NCBI GenBank assembly: GCA_044356825.1
Contig: JBIKVM010000056.1
Coordinates: 1 to 14,310, forward strand
Length of the DNA stretch: 14,310 nt
Direction of reading: 5' to 3'
Source of the DNA: JAUREX01 sp044356825
Lineage (GTDB): Bacteria; Pseudomonadota; Alphaproteobacteria; Rhodobacterales; Rhodobacteraceae
Below the pieces are notes generated by a model. That model worked only from the letters and a program-made list of their open reading frames with translations, was not told the origin of the DNA and searched no databases. Positions within the stretch are counted from its first letter, which is position 1, and each line of letters begins with the position of its first letter. The position numbers were made by a program, and so were the translations under genes. Shown here in pieces: positions 7,916-14,310 of the stretch.

Positions 7916-8641
7916 ATGACCTATTGCGTGGGATTGCTCGTGAACGAGGGGATGGTGCTGCTGTCCGATACGCGCACGAATGCCGGGCTCGACAACATCG
8001 CGACCTATCGCAAGATGTTCCTCTTCGAGGATCCGGGCGAGCGGATCGTGGCGATCCTGACGGCCGGCAGCCTCTCGGTCACGCAGACGACGATCGCGCG
8101 GCTGCGCGAGGCGGTCGATCATCCCGATCAGGCGCTCGGGCCATCGATCATGCAGGCGGGCACGATGCTCGAGGTGGCCGAGCTTGTGGGTAACACGCTT
8201 GCGGCCGTGCGGCGCGATGTCGACGAGAAGCTCTCGGTTATGAAGCAGGGTGCCTCGGCGTCGATGATCGTTGCCGGCCAGCGGCGCGGCGGGGCGATGC
8301 GGATGTTCCTCATCTATCCCGAGGGCAACTTCATCGAGGCGACCGAGGACACGCCCTTCTTGCAGATCGGCGAGCACAAATACGGCAAGCCCATCCTCGA
8401 CCGGGTGGTGAAGCCCGAGACACCCCTTCCCGATGCGATCAAGGCGGTGCTGCTGTCGATGGATTCGACCATGCGTTCGAACCTTTCGGTGGGGATGCCG
8501 CTCGATCTCGCCGTAGTGCGGCGCGACGCGCTGAAGGTCGGGACGCGCCGGCGGATCGAGCGTGACGATCCCGCTTTTCGCGCCATGTCCGATGCCTGGT
8601 CGAAGGCCCTGCGCGATGCCTTCACGGGGATCGAGATCTGA
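7916..8641 (+). CDS. Anbu proteasome-like peptidase
   Basis: A 241-residue proteasome-type protease of the Anbu (ancestral beta-subunit) family. Anbu subunits resemble HslV and proteasome beta subunits, with an N-terminal nucleophile threonine freed by removal of the initiator Met. Here T2 follows Met directly (MTYCVGLL). D18 (LLSDTRTN) and K33 (YRKMFLF) stand where the active-site Asp and Lys are expected, and ILTAGSLSVTQTTIARL (about 46-62) is typical of the family. Published structures of other members show open helical or lock-washer assemblies rather than closed rings, and no natural substrate is known. No ATPase unfoldase gene lies next to it here. A GAGGG sequence precedes the start by eight bases, and the gap after the transglutaminase gene is 27 bases. 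The gene after it starts three bases beyond its stop. Confidence 0.95.
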   Translation: MTYCVGLLVNEGMVLLSDTRTNAGLDNIATYRKMFLFEDPGERIVAILTAGSLSVTQTTIARLREAVDHPDQALGPSIMQAGTMLEVAELVGNTLAAVRRDVDEKLSVMKQGASASMIVAGQRRGGAMRMFLIYPEGNFIEATEDTPFLQIGEHKYGKPILDRVVKPETPLPDAIKAVLLSMDSTMRSNLSVGMPLDLAVVRRDALKVGTRRRIERDDPAFRAMSDAWSKALRDAFTGIEI

Positions 8642-8644
8642 GCG

Positions 8645-9565
8645 GTGGCCCGTCTCTGCATCACCGAACCCGTCCACCCGGACGCCGTAGCGATGCTCCG
8701 CGCAGCGGGGCTTGAGCCCGATTTGCTCCATGATCTGCCCGAGGCCGCGCGCGCGCGCGAACTCGAGCGCGCCGAGATCGTTCTGGTACGCACGCGGCCC
8801 CTGCGCGTCATGGGGCCGGCGCTGCGCCACATCGCCAAGCACGGTGTGGGCGTCGACAACATCGACCTGGCTGCCGCCGCGCGTGCAGGGGTAATCGTCA
8901 CCAACACGCCCGGCGCGAATGCCGCATCGGTCGCCGAATTCGCCCTGATGGGGATGCTCGCCCTGACGCGGGGCCTGCCCGCCCTGATCGCGGGGCAGGG
9001 GGCGGGGCGGACGATGCCGGGCCTCGGCGGGCGGCGGCTGCTCGTCGTGGGCTTCGGCGCAGCGGGGCGGCGCGTTGCCGCGCTGGCGGCTGGCTTCGGG
9101 ATGGATGTGCGCGTCTTCGGGCCGCGGCTGACTGGCGCGAGGACGGCCGAAGGCCATCGGATCGAGCCCGACCTCGGCGCGGCCCTGGCCGAGGCCGACG
9201 TGCTGTCGCTTCACTGCCCGCTCACGCCCGAAACGCGGGGGATGATCGGTGCCGTGGCGCTTGCGCGCCTGCCCCCCGAGGCGATCGTCATCAACACCGC
9301 GCGCGGCGGGCTCATCGACAGCGATGCACTGGCGGGCGCTCTTGCCTCGGGGCAGGTGGCGGGCGCGCTGCTCGATGTCACCGAGCCGGACCCGCTGCCG
9401 CCCGACCATCCGCTGCGTCACGATGCACGCTGCATATTGACCCCGCACGCCGCGACGCTGGGCGAGGATGCCTTTCGCACCATGGGTATGGAGGCCGCGC
9501 GCAACATCCTCGATCTGCGCGCGGGGCGGCTGCGCCCCGGCGTGGTGGTGGTCGGCGGGGGCTGA
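8645..9565 (+). CDS. D-2-hydroxyacid dehydrogenase, last gene of the Anbu operon
   Basis: A 306-residue NAD(P)-dependent D-2-hydroxyacid dehydrogenase, which interconverts 2-oxo acids and D-2-hydroxy acids. It has the substrate-domain loop KHGVGVDNID (65-74), NTPGANAASVAEFALMGML (87-105), the nucleotide motif GFGAAG (136-141), and the catalytic set R220 (NTARGGLID), E247 (DVTEPDPLP) and H268 (LTPHAAT). Two points are odd. The loop between the domains lacks the usual Trp-containing stretch and is short. The end of the second Rossmann strand reads VFGPR, with glycine (G159) where NAD-specific members have Asp and an Arg two places on, so NADP use is possible. Its GTG start is three bases after the Anbu stop, so it is translated from the same message. 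Its substrate is unknown, and its stop is two bases from the opposing ABC-F gene. Confidence 0.9.
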   Translation: MARLCITEPVHPDAVAMLRAAGLEPDLLHDLPEAARARELERAEIVLVRTRPLRVMGPALRHIAKHGVGVDNIDLAAAARAGVIVTNTPGANAASVAEFALMGMLALTRGLPALIAGQGAGRTMPGLGGRRLLVVGFGAAGRRVAALAAGFGMDVRVFGPRLTGARTAEGHRIEPDLGAALAEADVLSLHCPLTPETRGMIGAVALARLPPEAIVINTARGGLIDSDALAGALASGQVAGALLDVTEPDPLPPDHPLRHDARCILTPHAATLGEDAFRTMGMEAARNILDLRAGRLRPGVVVVGGG

Positions 9566-9567
9566 GG

Positions 9568-11397
9568 CTACGCGCCCGCCCGCTCGGCGAGGTCGAGCCA
9601 GTCGTCCTCGGCCTTGGCGAGGGCTGCCTCGGCGCGTGCAAGCGCAGCACTCGCGGTGTCGAAGGCCTTGCGGTCGCGGGCGAAGAGGTCGACCGGCGCA
9701 AGCACGGCGCGCAGGCGCGCGACCTCGGCCGTCAGGCGGTCGATCTCGGCCGGCAGGGCGGCAAGCCGGTGACGCTCGGAAAAGCTGAGGCCGTCGCGGG
9801 CGGGCTTTGCCGCCGGTGCCGCCGGCGCGGACGGGGCAGGGGCAGGCACTGCCGCACCGCCGCCCGCCATGCGCGCCAGAACGGGGGGCGCGCCGCGCTG
9901 GGCGGTCGCGTCGGTCCAGCCGCCGGCATAGGCCGTCACGCGCCCGTCGGGCTCGATCACCCATGTCGTCGTCGCGACGCGGTCGATGAAGTCGCGGTCG
10001 TGGCTCACGATCAGGCTGGTGCCGTCGAAATCGCCGATCACCTCCTGCAGCAGGTCGAGCGTCTCGATGTCGAGGTCGTTCGTCGGCTCATCGAGCACGA
10101 TGAGGTTCGCGGGCCGCGCCATGATCCGCGCCAGGAGAAGCCGCGCCCGCTCGCCGCCCGACAGGGCGCGGACGGGCGCGCGCGCCTGCGATTCGTCAAA
10201 GAGGAAGTCGCGCAGATAGCCCATCACATGCCGCGGCGCCCCCCGCACCATGACCTGGTCGGACCGCCCCGGCACCCGCGTCGCGGGGTCGCCCGTCAGC
10301 GCCTCCTGCAGGCTCGCCTCGGGGTCGATCCCGGCGCGCGCCTGATCGAATGTCGCGATCTCGACCCCCGCGCCTAGGGTGATGCGGCCGAGGTCGGGTG
10401 CCATCTCGCCCGTCAGCACGCGCAGGAGCGTCGTCTTGCCAGCCCCGTTCGCCCCCACGATGGCGATGCACTCACCCCGGCCGACGCGCAGCGTGACGTC
10501 GCGCAGGATGGTGCGGCCGCCGCGCGCGACGCCGACGCCCTCGGCCTCGATCACCCTTTTGCCCGAGACGGGGCCAGCCTCGAGCGCCAGCGCCGCCGCG
10601 CCCTGGCGGCGGATCTGCGCCGCCCGCTCGGCCCGCAGCGCGGCGAGCGCGCGCAGCCGGCCCTGGTTGCGCTTGCGCCGGGCCGAGATCCCCTCGACCG
10701 CCCAGCGCCCCTCGGCCTTGATCAGCCTGTCGAGCTTGTGGCGCGCGGCGTCCTCTTCTTCCCAGACGGTGTCGCGCCAGGCCTCGAAGCCCTCGAACCC
10801 GCCCTGCATCCGCCGCACCGCCCCCCGGTCGATCCAGAGCACGCCGCGCGCGACCGCCCGCAGGAACGCCCGATCGTGCGAGACGACGACGATCCCCGCC
10901 TTCGACTGCGCCAGATGCGCCTCGAGCCAGCCGATCGCCGCGACATCGAGGTGGTTCGTCGGCTCATCGAGGAGCATGAGTTCGGGCTCCGCCGCGATCA
11001 GCCGCACGAGCGCGGCCCGCCGCCGTTCGCCGCCCGAGGCGGTATCGGCGCGCGTGCCGAGATCGAGGCCCACCCCCTCGGCCGCCATCTCGGCCCGCCA
11101 GTGCTCGGACGGATCGAGGCCCTCGGTCGCGAAATCGCCGAGCGTCGCGAAGGCGGCGAAATCCGGATCCTGCTCCATGTAGCCCACGCGCACGCCCGGG
11201 CCCGTCACGCGGCTGCCGCGGTCGGGCTCGATCAGGCCCGCCATGATCTTCATCAGCGTCGATTTGCCCGACCCGTTGCGCCCGACAAGCGCCAGCCGGT
11301 CCCCCGGCGCCACGACGAGGTCGAGCGCATCGAAGAGCGGCACCGCCCCGAAGCCAAGCCCGATGCCCGCGAGTTGCAGAAGCGGCGGCGCGGCCAT
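9568..11397 (-). CDS. uup: ABC-F family ATPase, Uup-like
   Basis: A 609-residue soluble protein with two ABC ATPase domains and no membrane segments, so not a transporter. Domain 1 has Walker A GRNGSGKST (39-47), signature SGGERRRAAL (121-130) and Walker B LMLLDEPTNHLD (140-151). Domain 2 has Walker A GANGAGKTT (315-323), signature LSGGERARLLLARI (412-425), Walker B LIVLDEPTNDLD (432-443) and SHDRDFIDRV. A charged linker (about 203-275) joins them. After an Ala/Pro-rich hinge (about 507-533) comes a C-terminal coiled coil (about 539-605), which points to Uup rather than EttA or YheS. ABC-F proteins act on the ribosome, and E. coli Uup also affects transposon excision. I chose ATG 11397: it overlaps the queG stop by one base (TGATG), so translation is probably coupled. 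The frame stays open far upstream only as an antisense reading of queG's frame. Confidence 0.92.
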   Translation of the reverse strand: MAAPPLLQLAGIGLGFGAVPLFDALDLVVAPGDRLALVGRNGSGKSTLMKIMAGLIEPDRGSRVTGPGVRVGYMEQDPDFAAFATLGDFATEGLDPSEHWRAEMAAEGVGLDLGTRADTASGGERRRAALVRLIAAEPELMLLDEPTNHLDVAAIGWLEAHLAQSKAGIVVVSHDRAFLRAVARGVLWIDRGAVRRMQGGFEGFEAWRDTVWEEEDAARHKLDRLIKAEGRWAVEGISARRKRNQGRLRALAALRAERAAQIRRQGAAALALEAGPVSGKRVIEAEGVGVARGGRTILRDVTLRVGRGECIAIVGANGAGKTTLLRVLTGEMAPDLGRITLGAGVEIATFDQARAGIDPEASLQEALTGDPATRVPGRSDQVMVRGAPRHVMGYLRDFLFDESQARAPVRALSGGERARLLLARIMARPANLIVLDEPTNDLDIETLDLLQEVIGDFDGTSLIVSHDRDFIDRVATTTWVIEPDGRVTAYAGGWTDATAQRGAPPVLARMAGGGAAVPAPAPSAPAAPAAKPARDGLSFSERHRLAALPAEIDRLTAEVARLRAVLAPVDLFARDRKAFDTASAALARAEAALAKAEDDWLDLAERAGA

Positions 11398-12461
11398 CAG
11401 CACATCCCCCCGAGGCGCCCGAGCGCCCATGTCGCGGCCTCGGCCACCGCGCCATCCGCATCCGAAAGGCAGGCGCGCGCGGCGGGCGCAAGCGCGCGAT
11501 CCCCCGAATTCCCGATCGCATAGAGCGCGTTGCGCACCATCCGCGCCCGCCCGATCCGCCGCACCGGCGTTCCCGCAAAGCGTGCGGCGAACCCCGCATC
11601 GTCGAGCGCCGCGAGGGTCGCGAGCGGCGGCGCGCCCTCGATCCGGGGGGCGTGGCGGATGTCGGCGGCGGCTGCGGCGAACTTGTTCCACGGGCAGACC
11701 GCGAGGCAATCGTCGCAGCCAAAGACGCGGTTGCCGATAAGCGGCCGCAATTCGGGGTCCACGGGGCCGCGATGCTCTATGGTCAGATAGGCGATGCAGC
11801 GGCGCGCATCGAGCCGGTAGGGCGCCGAAAACGCCCCCGTCGGGCAAGCATCGAGACAGGCCCGGCAACTGCCGCAATGCTCCTCGGCCGGGGCGTCGCG
11901 CGGCAGATCGAGCGTGGTGAAGAGCGCACCGAGGAACACCCAGTTCCCGATCTCGCGGCCCAGCAGGTTCGTGTGCTTGCCCTGCCAGCCGATCCCGGCC
12001 GCCGCCGCGAGCGGCTTTTCCATCACCGGAGCGGTATCGACGAACACCTTCACCCCGCCGCCGCCCTGCGCCTGCAACCACCCCGCGAGGCGCTTGATCC
12101 GCCCCTTGACCACGTCGTGATAATCGCGCCCGCGGGCATAGACGCTGATCGCGCCGCGCCCGGGCAGCCGCGTCGCGGCCAGCGGGTCCTCGGTGGGGGT
12201 ATAGGCATCCGCCACCATCACGATCGAGCGCACCTCGGGCCAGAGCCGCAGCGGATCGCCCCGCCAGCCCTCGCGGCCCGGGCGGTCCTCCATCCACCCC
12301 ATCTGCCCCTGCGCCCCCTCGGCGAGCCACGCGCCAAGCCGCCCCGCGGCCTCGGGGATCGCATCGGGCGCGCAGACGCCCAGGGCGGCAAAGCCCAGCG
12401 CGCGCGCCTCGGCCGCGAGCCCCGCCTTCAGCGCGGCGGGGTCAGAAATCGAGGTCGGCAT
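11397..12461 (-). CDS. queG: Epoxyqueuosine reductase QueG
   Basis: A 354-residue cobalamin- and iron-sulphur-dependent enzyme that reduces epoxyqueuosine to queuosine in the wobble base of tRNAs with GUN anticodons, the last step of queuosine synthesis. D142 in VFVDTAPVMEKPLA fits the general acid, and GWQGKHTNLL (158-167) is a family hallmark. Two 4Fe-4S clusters are supplied by C196, C199, C202 and C206 (CGSCRACLDACPTGAF) and by C222, C249, C252 and C256 (FGCDDCLAVCPWNKF). The C-terminal region, about 285-350, has HEAT-like helices (ARMVRNALYAIGNSG, AVAEAATWALGRLG) that bind tRNA. The start at ATG 12461 overlaps the end of the GST gene by 20 bases, so both are on one message. No other queuosine gene is in the window. 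Confidence 0.96.
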   Translation of the reverse strand: MPTSISDPAALKAGLAAEARALGFAALGVCAPDAIPEAAGRLGAWLAEGAQGQMGWMEDRPGREGWRGDPLRLWPEVRSIVMVADAYTPTEDPLAATRLPGRGAISVYARGRDYHDVVKGRIKRLAGWLQAQGGGGVKVFVDTAPVMEKPLAAAAGIGWQGKHTNLLGREIGNWVFLGALFTTLDLPRDAPAEEHCGSCRACLDACPTGAFSAPYRLDARRCIAYLTIEHRGPVDPELRPLIGNRVFGCDDCLAVCPWNKFAAAAADIRHAPRIEGAPPLATLAALDDAGFAARFAGTPVRRIGRARMVRNALYAIGNSGDRALAPAARACLSDADGAVAEAATWALGRLGGMC

Positions 12462-13107
12462 AATGCTCGGGCTGCGGAAAGCCGGACACCTGATCGGCGA
12501 GAATCGACCGGAAGGCGGGGCGCGATTTCAGCGTCGCATACCAGGTCTTGACCAGATCGGAGCGGTGCCAGTCCACGTCCGAGATGTAATCGAGGCAGGA
12601 CAGGTGCGCGGCCGCGGTGAAGTCCGCAAGGCTCATCACATCGCCCGCGAGCCATCGCCGCTGATCGAGGAGTGCCGCGAGGTAATCGAGGTGCCCCTTC
12701 ATCGCCTGTGCTGCGGCCTTGATCTCGCGCGCGTCCGGGTGGCCCTGGCCCATCACCTTCTTCATCACCCGCTCGCGCATCAGCCGATGGCCGACCTCGT
12801 AGTGAAAGCCCGTGTCGAACCAGCCGCAGAGCCGGCGCACCTCGGCCCGGTCCTCGGGTGATGCGGGCATCAGGGGCGGCTCGGGCACCGTTTCGTCAAG
12901 ATATTCGCAGATGGCCTGGCTTTCGGACAGGGTCAGCGACCCGATTCGCAGCACGGGAACCCGACCGGCCGGGTTGCGGCGCAGAAAGTCCGCGCCCTTT
13001 TCCCAATAGCGTTCCACGACCAACTCGGTCTCGATCCGCTTTTCAGCGAGCACGAGCCGCACCTTGCGGCTGAAGGGCGAGAGGGGAAAGTGATGGAGGC
13101 GATTCAT
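12442..13107 (-). CDS. Glutathione S-transferase family protein
   Basis: A 221-residue cytosolic GST-fold protein. The N-terminal thioredoxin-like domain has the active-site region LSPFSRKVRLVLAEK (9-23), the cis-proline motif RVPVL (49-53) and the glutathione gamma-glutamyl contact SESQAICEYL (61-70). The C-terminal helical domain (about 85-205) includes the N-capping motif SLADFTAAAHL. A serine near position 10 or 13 would be the likely glutathione-activating residue; no active-site Tyr or Cys is seen there. Substrate and role are unknown. It overlaps queG by 20 bases and is likely co-transcribed with queG and the ABC-F gene. A TAGGGA element lies six bases before ATG 13107. It can be read as a weak Shine-Dalgarno or as a -10 element of a leaderless message. 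Confidence 0.93.
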   Translation of the reverse strand: MNRLHHFPLSPFSRKVRLVLAEKRIETELVVERYWEKGADFLRRNPAGRVPVLRIGSLTLSESQAICEYLDETVPEPPLMPASPEDRAEVRRLCGWFDTGFHYEVGHRLMRERVMKKVMGQGHPDAREIKAAAQAMKGHLDYLAALLDQRRWLAGDVMSLADFTAAAHLSCLDYISDVDWHRSDLVKTWYATLKSRPAFRSILADQVSGFPQPEHYADLDF

Positions 13108-13153
13108 GGGCGTTCCCTAGCGTGACCCTTCCTGCCCAAGGCCGTGCCCGAGT

Positions 13154-13927
13154 TCAACCCGAAGTCGGCGCCTCGAAGCACGCGGCCCGACCATCGGCCG
13201 CGATGGTCTCAGCCCCACTCAGGATGGCGCGGGTGCGCTCGCGCAGAAAACCCGTCGGGTTCGCCGGATCGCGCCGCTTGGGGGCCGGCAGGATCGCCGC
13301 GAGGCGCGCGGCCTGCACCGCACTCAGATCCGCGGCATCGACGCCGAAGTGATGGCGCGCGGCCGCCTGCACGCCAAAGACGCCATCGCCGAATTCCACC
13401 GAATTCAGATAGACATGCAAGATCCGCCGCTTGGTCCAGACCAGTTCGACGACGGGGGTGAGGGCCGCCTCGATCGCCTTGCGAGGCCAGCTTCGACCCT
13501 GCCAGAGAAACACGTTCTTCACAACCTGCTGGCTGATCGTCGAGGCCCCGCGGCCGCGGCCCTCGTCGATGGCGTCGCGGATGGCCTCCATGTCGAAGCC
13601 CCAGTGCAGGCAGAAATTGGCATCCTCCGCCGCAACCGCCGCGCGCGCCATGGCGGGAGGGATCGCGTCCCAGCCGATCCAGTCATGCGCGAGGCTTCCG
13701 CCACGGATGCGTTCGGCGACCATGTAGGGGGTCAAGGGCACCGGGACGACTGCAAAGAGCAAGACCAGCGCGCCCAACGCCGCCGTCGCACCGGCAGCGA
13801 TGCGGGCGACGAGCCGCAGGGTGCGGCGGACAGGGCCCGGTCTGCGCCGCGGCCGCCGCGCCGGGGCGGCGGGCGTGCCGGCCGTTGCGGTTTCGCGCGC
13901 CGCCTCGGTGTCGGTCTCATGATCCAT
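13154..13927 (-). CDS. mtgA: Monofunctional biosynthetic peptidoglycan transglycosylase
   Basis: A 257-residue GT51 glycosyltransferase that polymerises lipid II into glycan strands at the inner membrane. Residues 1-37 are a polar, Arg-rich cytoplasmic tail, about 38-62 form a single hydrophobic membrane anchor, and the catalytic domain faces the periplasm. GT51 motifs are in order: AAEDANFCLHWGFD (99-112, with E101 as probable catalytic base), RGASTISQQVVKNVFLW (126-142), RKAIEAALTPVVELVWTKRRIL (149-170), and HVYLNSVEFGDGVFGVQAAARHHFG (171-195, E178 the second conserved acid). There is no penicillin-binding domain, which separates it from bifunctional class A PBPs. A TTGACG -35-like element lies near 13963-13958, and AAGGG lies shortly before ATG 13927. 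The gap to the GST gene downstream is 46 bases. Confidence 0.95.
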   Translation of the reverse strand: MDHETDTEAARETATAGTPAAPARRPRRRPGPVRRTLRLVARIAAGATAALGALVLLFAVVPVPLTPYMVAERIRGGSLAHDWIGWDAIPPAMARAAVAAEDANFCLHWGFDMEAIRDAIDEGRGRGASTISQQVVKNVFLWQGRSWPRKAIEAALTPVVELVWTKRRILHVYLNSVEFGDGVFGVQAAARHHFGVDAADLSAVQAARLAAILPAPKRRDPANPTGFLRERTRAILSGAETIAADGRAACFEAPTSG

Positions 13928-13944
13928 GGCGCGCCCTTCATCAC

Positions 13945-13957
13945 GCGATCACATCGC
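13945..13957. promoter_or_regulatory. Short dyad upstream of mtgA
   Basis: GCGAT-CAC-ATCGC is a perfect 5-base inverted repeat in the 125-base divergent gap between mtgA and the rightmost gene. It sits between a TTGACG element (13963-13958, minus) and the mtgA start, a sensible operator position. The arms are short. Confidence 0.2.
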
Positions 13958-14052
13958 CGTCAAGCAGCGCGCGGCTTGCGCACGGTCAATGCACCGCCCG
14001 CCCTGTCGCGCGACCGTGGCCCTGATCGCTGTGTTCGGTCGGGACAGATGCC

Positions 14053-14310
14053 ATGCAGACCAACGAGACCCCCCGCTACGACGCCTCGGACAACCCGACG
14101 GGCTGCTGTCCGCGCTTCAACCCCGCGGGCTGGGACGGCGCGGTGATGCATTTTGAACAAAAGCCCTTCGTGCGGGCGCGGACACACAGCGTCATGCATG
14201 TTCCGATCGACATGGGGCGGGTGTTCGTGCGCGTGCAGCGCGCCATCGCTGAAGCCGGGGCCGACCGGCCCGAGGCGCGTCTAGTGTTGTCGCGCGATCT
14301 CTCGCCCTAT
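14053..14310 (+). CDS. Conserved protein of unknown role (3' end missing)
   Basis: The first 86 codons of a gene that runs past the window edge. It begins MQTNETPRYDASDNPTGCCP and continues RFNPAGWDGAVMHFEQKPFVR, then MHVPIDMGRVFVRVQRAIAEAG, and ends at VLSRDLSPY. The pattern CCPRFNP-GWD with HVPIDMG resembles a small family I associate with alphaproteobacteria and archaea that is often labelled simply 'hydrolase'. I cannot name a reaction. The vicinal cysteines C18-C19 are notable as possible metal ligands. ATG 14053 is preceded by a weak GGGACAG. The gene diverges from mtgA across 125 bases. Confidence 0.75.
   Translation, partial: MQTNETPRYDASDNPTGCCPRFNPAGWDGAVMHFEQKPFVRARTHSVMHVPIDMGRVFVRVQRAIAEAGADRPEARLVLSRDLSPY

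Noticed and set aside
7049..9964. A 971-codon minus-strand frame opposite the transglutaminase, Anbu and dehydrogenase genes
   Set aside because: It spans three well-supported plus-strand genes and part of the ABC-F gene in another frame. It has no recognisable domain.
11398..12330. N-terminal extension of the ABC-F protein up to 12330
   Set aside because: The extra 311 residues are an out-of-frame reading of queG on the same strand. The protein's conserved first ABC domain starts a few residues after ATG 11397.

Overview
The window is a very GC-rich, gene-dense stretch of bacterial chromosome. RimO, QueG, MtgA, an Uup-like ABC-F protein, an acyl-homoserine-lactone (AHL) LuxR/LuxI pair and an Anbu proteasome-like cluster together, with their sequence character, suggest an alphaproteobacterium of the Rhodobacterales. 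This placement comes from recognising the protein families, not from a database search. I see no rRNA, tRNA, CRISPR array, insertion sequence or attachment site. No gene-free stretch exceeds 300 bases.

Layout. (1) Bases 2-781 hold the 3' part of a DAO-type FAD oxidoreductase, and 826-2211 hold rimO, both on +. (2) Bases 2240-4465, all on -, are a quorum-sensing and regulatory block. In transcription order it has an XRE-type regulator, luxR, luxI and an unrecognised 84-residue protein one base after luxI. The luxR-luxI gap carries a clean dyad (3255-3271) suited to be the LuxR operator, and a second dyad lies in the luxI leader. (3) Bases 4700-9565 on + are a tight operon: circularly permuted ATP-grasp protein, alpha-E protein, transglutaminase-like protease, Anbu peptidase and a D-2-hydroxyacid dehydrogenase. 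(4) Bases 9568-13927 on - carry the ABC-F ATPase, queG, a GST-family protein and mtgA. (5) From 14053 on + a conserved protein of unknown role runs off the window.

How the genes work together. The first four genes of the + operon are the known Anbu gene neighbourhood. It has been proposed to build and process an amide-linked peptide tag handled by a proteasome-like peptidase, but its substrate is not established. The hydroxyacid dehydrogenase, three bases after Anbu, is an addition I do not know as a standard part of that cluster. The AHL block sits back-to-back with this operon across a 234-base divergent gap (4466-4699). This raises the untested idea that cell-density signalling and the Anbu system share control. 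The remaining genes are mainly housekeeping: translation (rimO, queG, the Uup-like ABC-F protein) and cell wall (mtgA).
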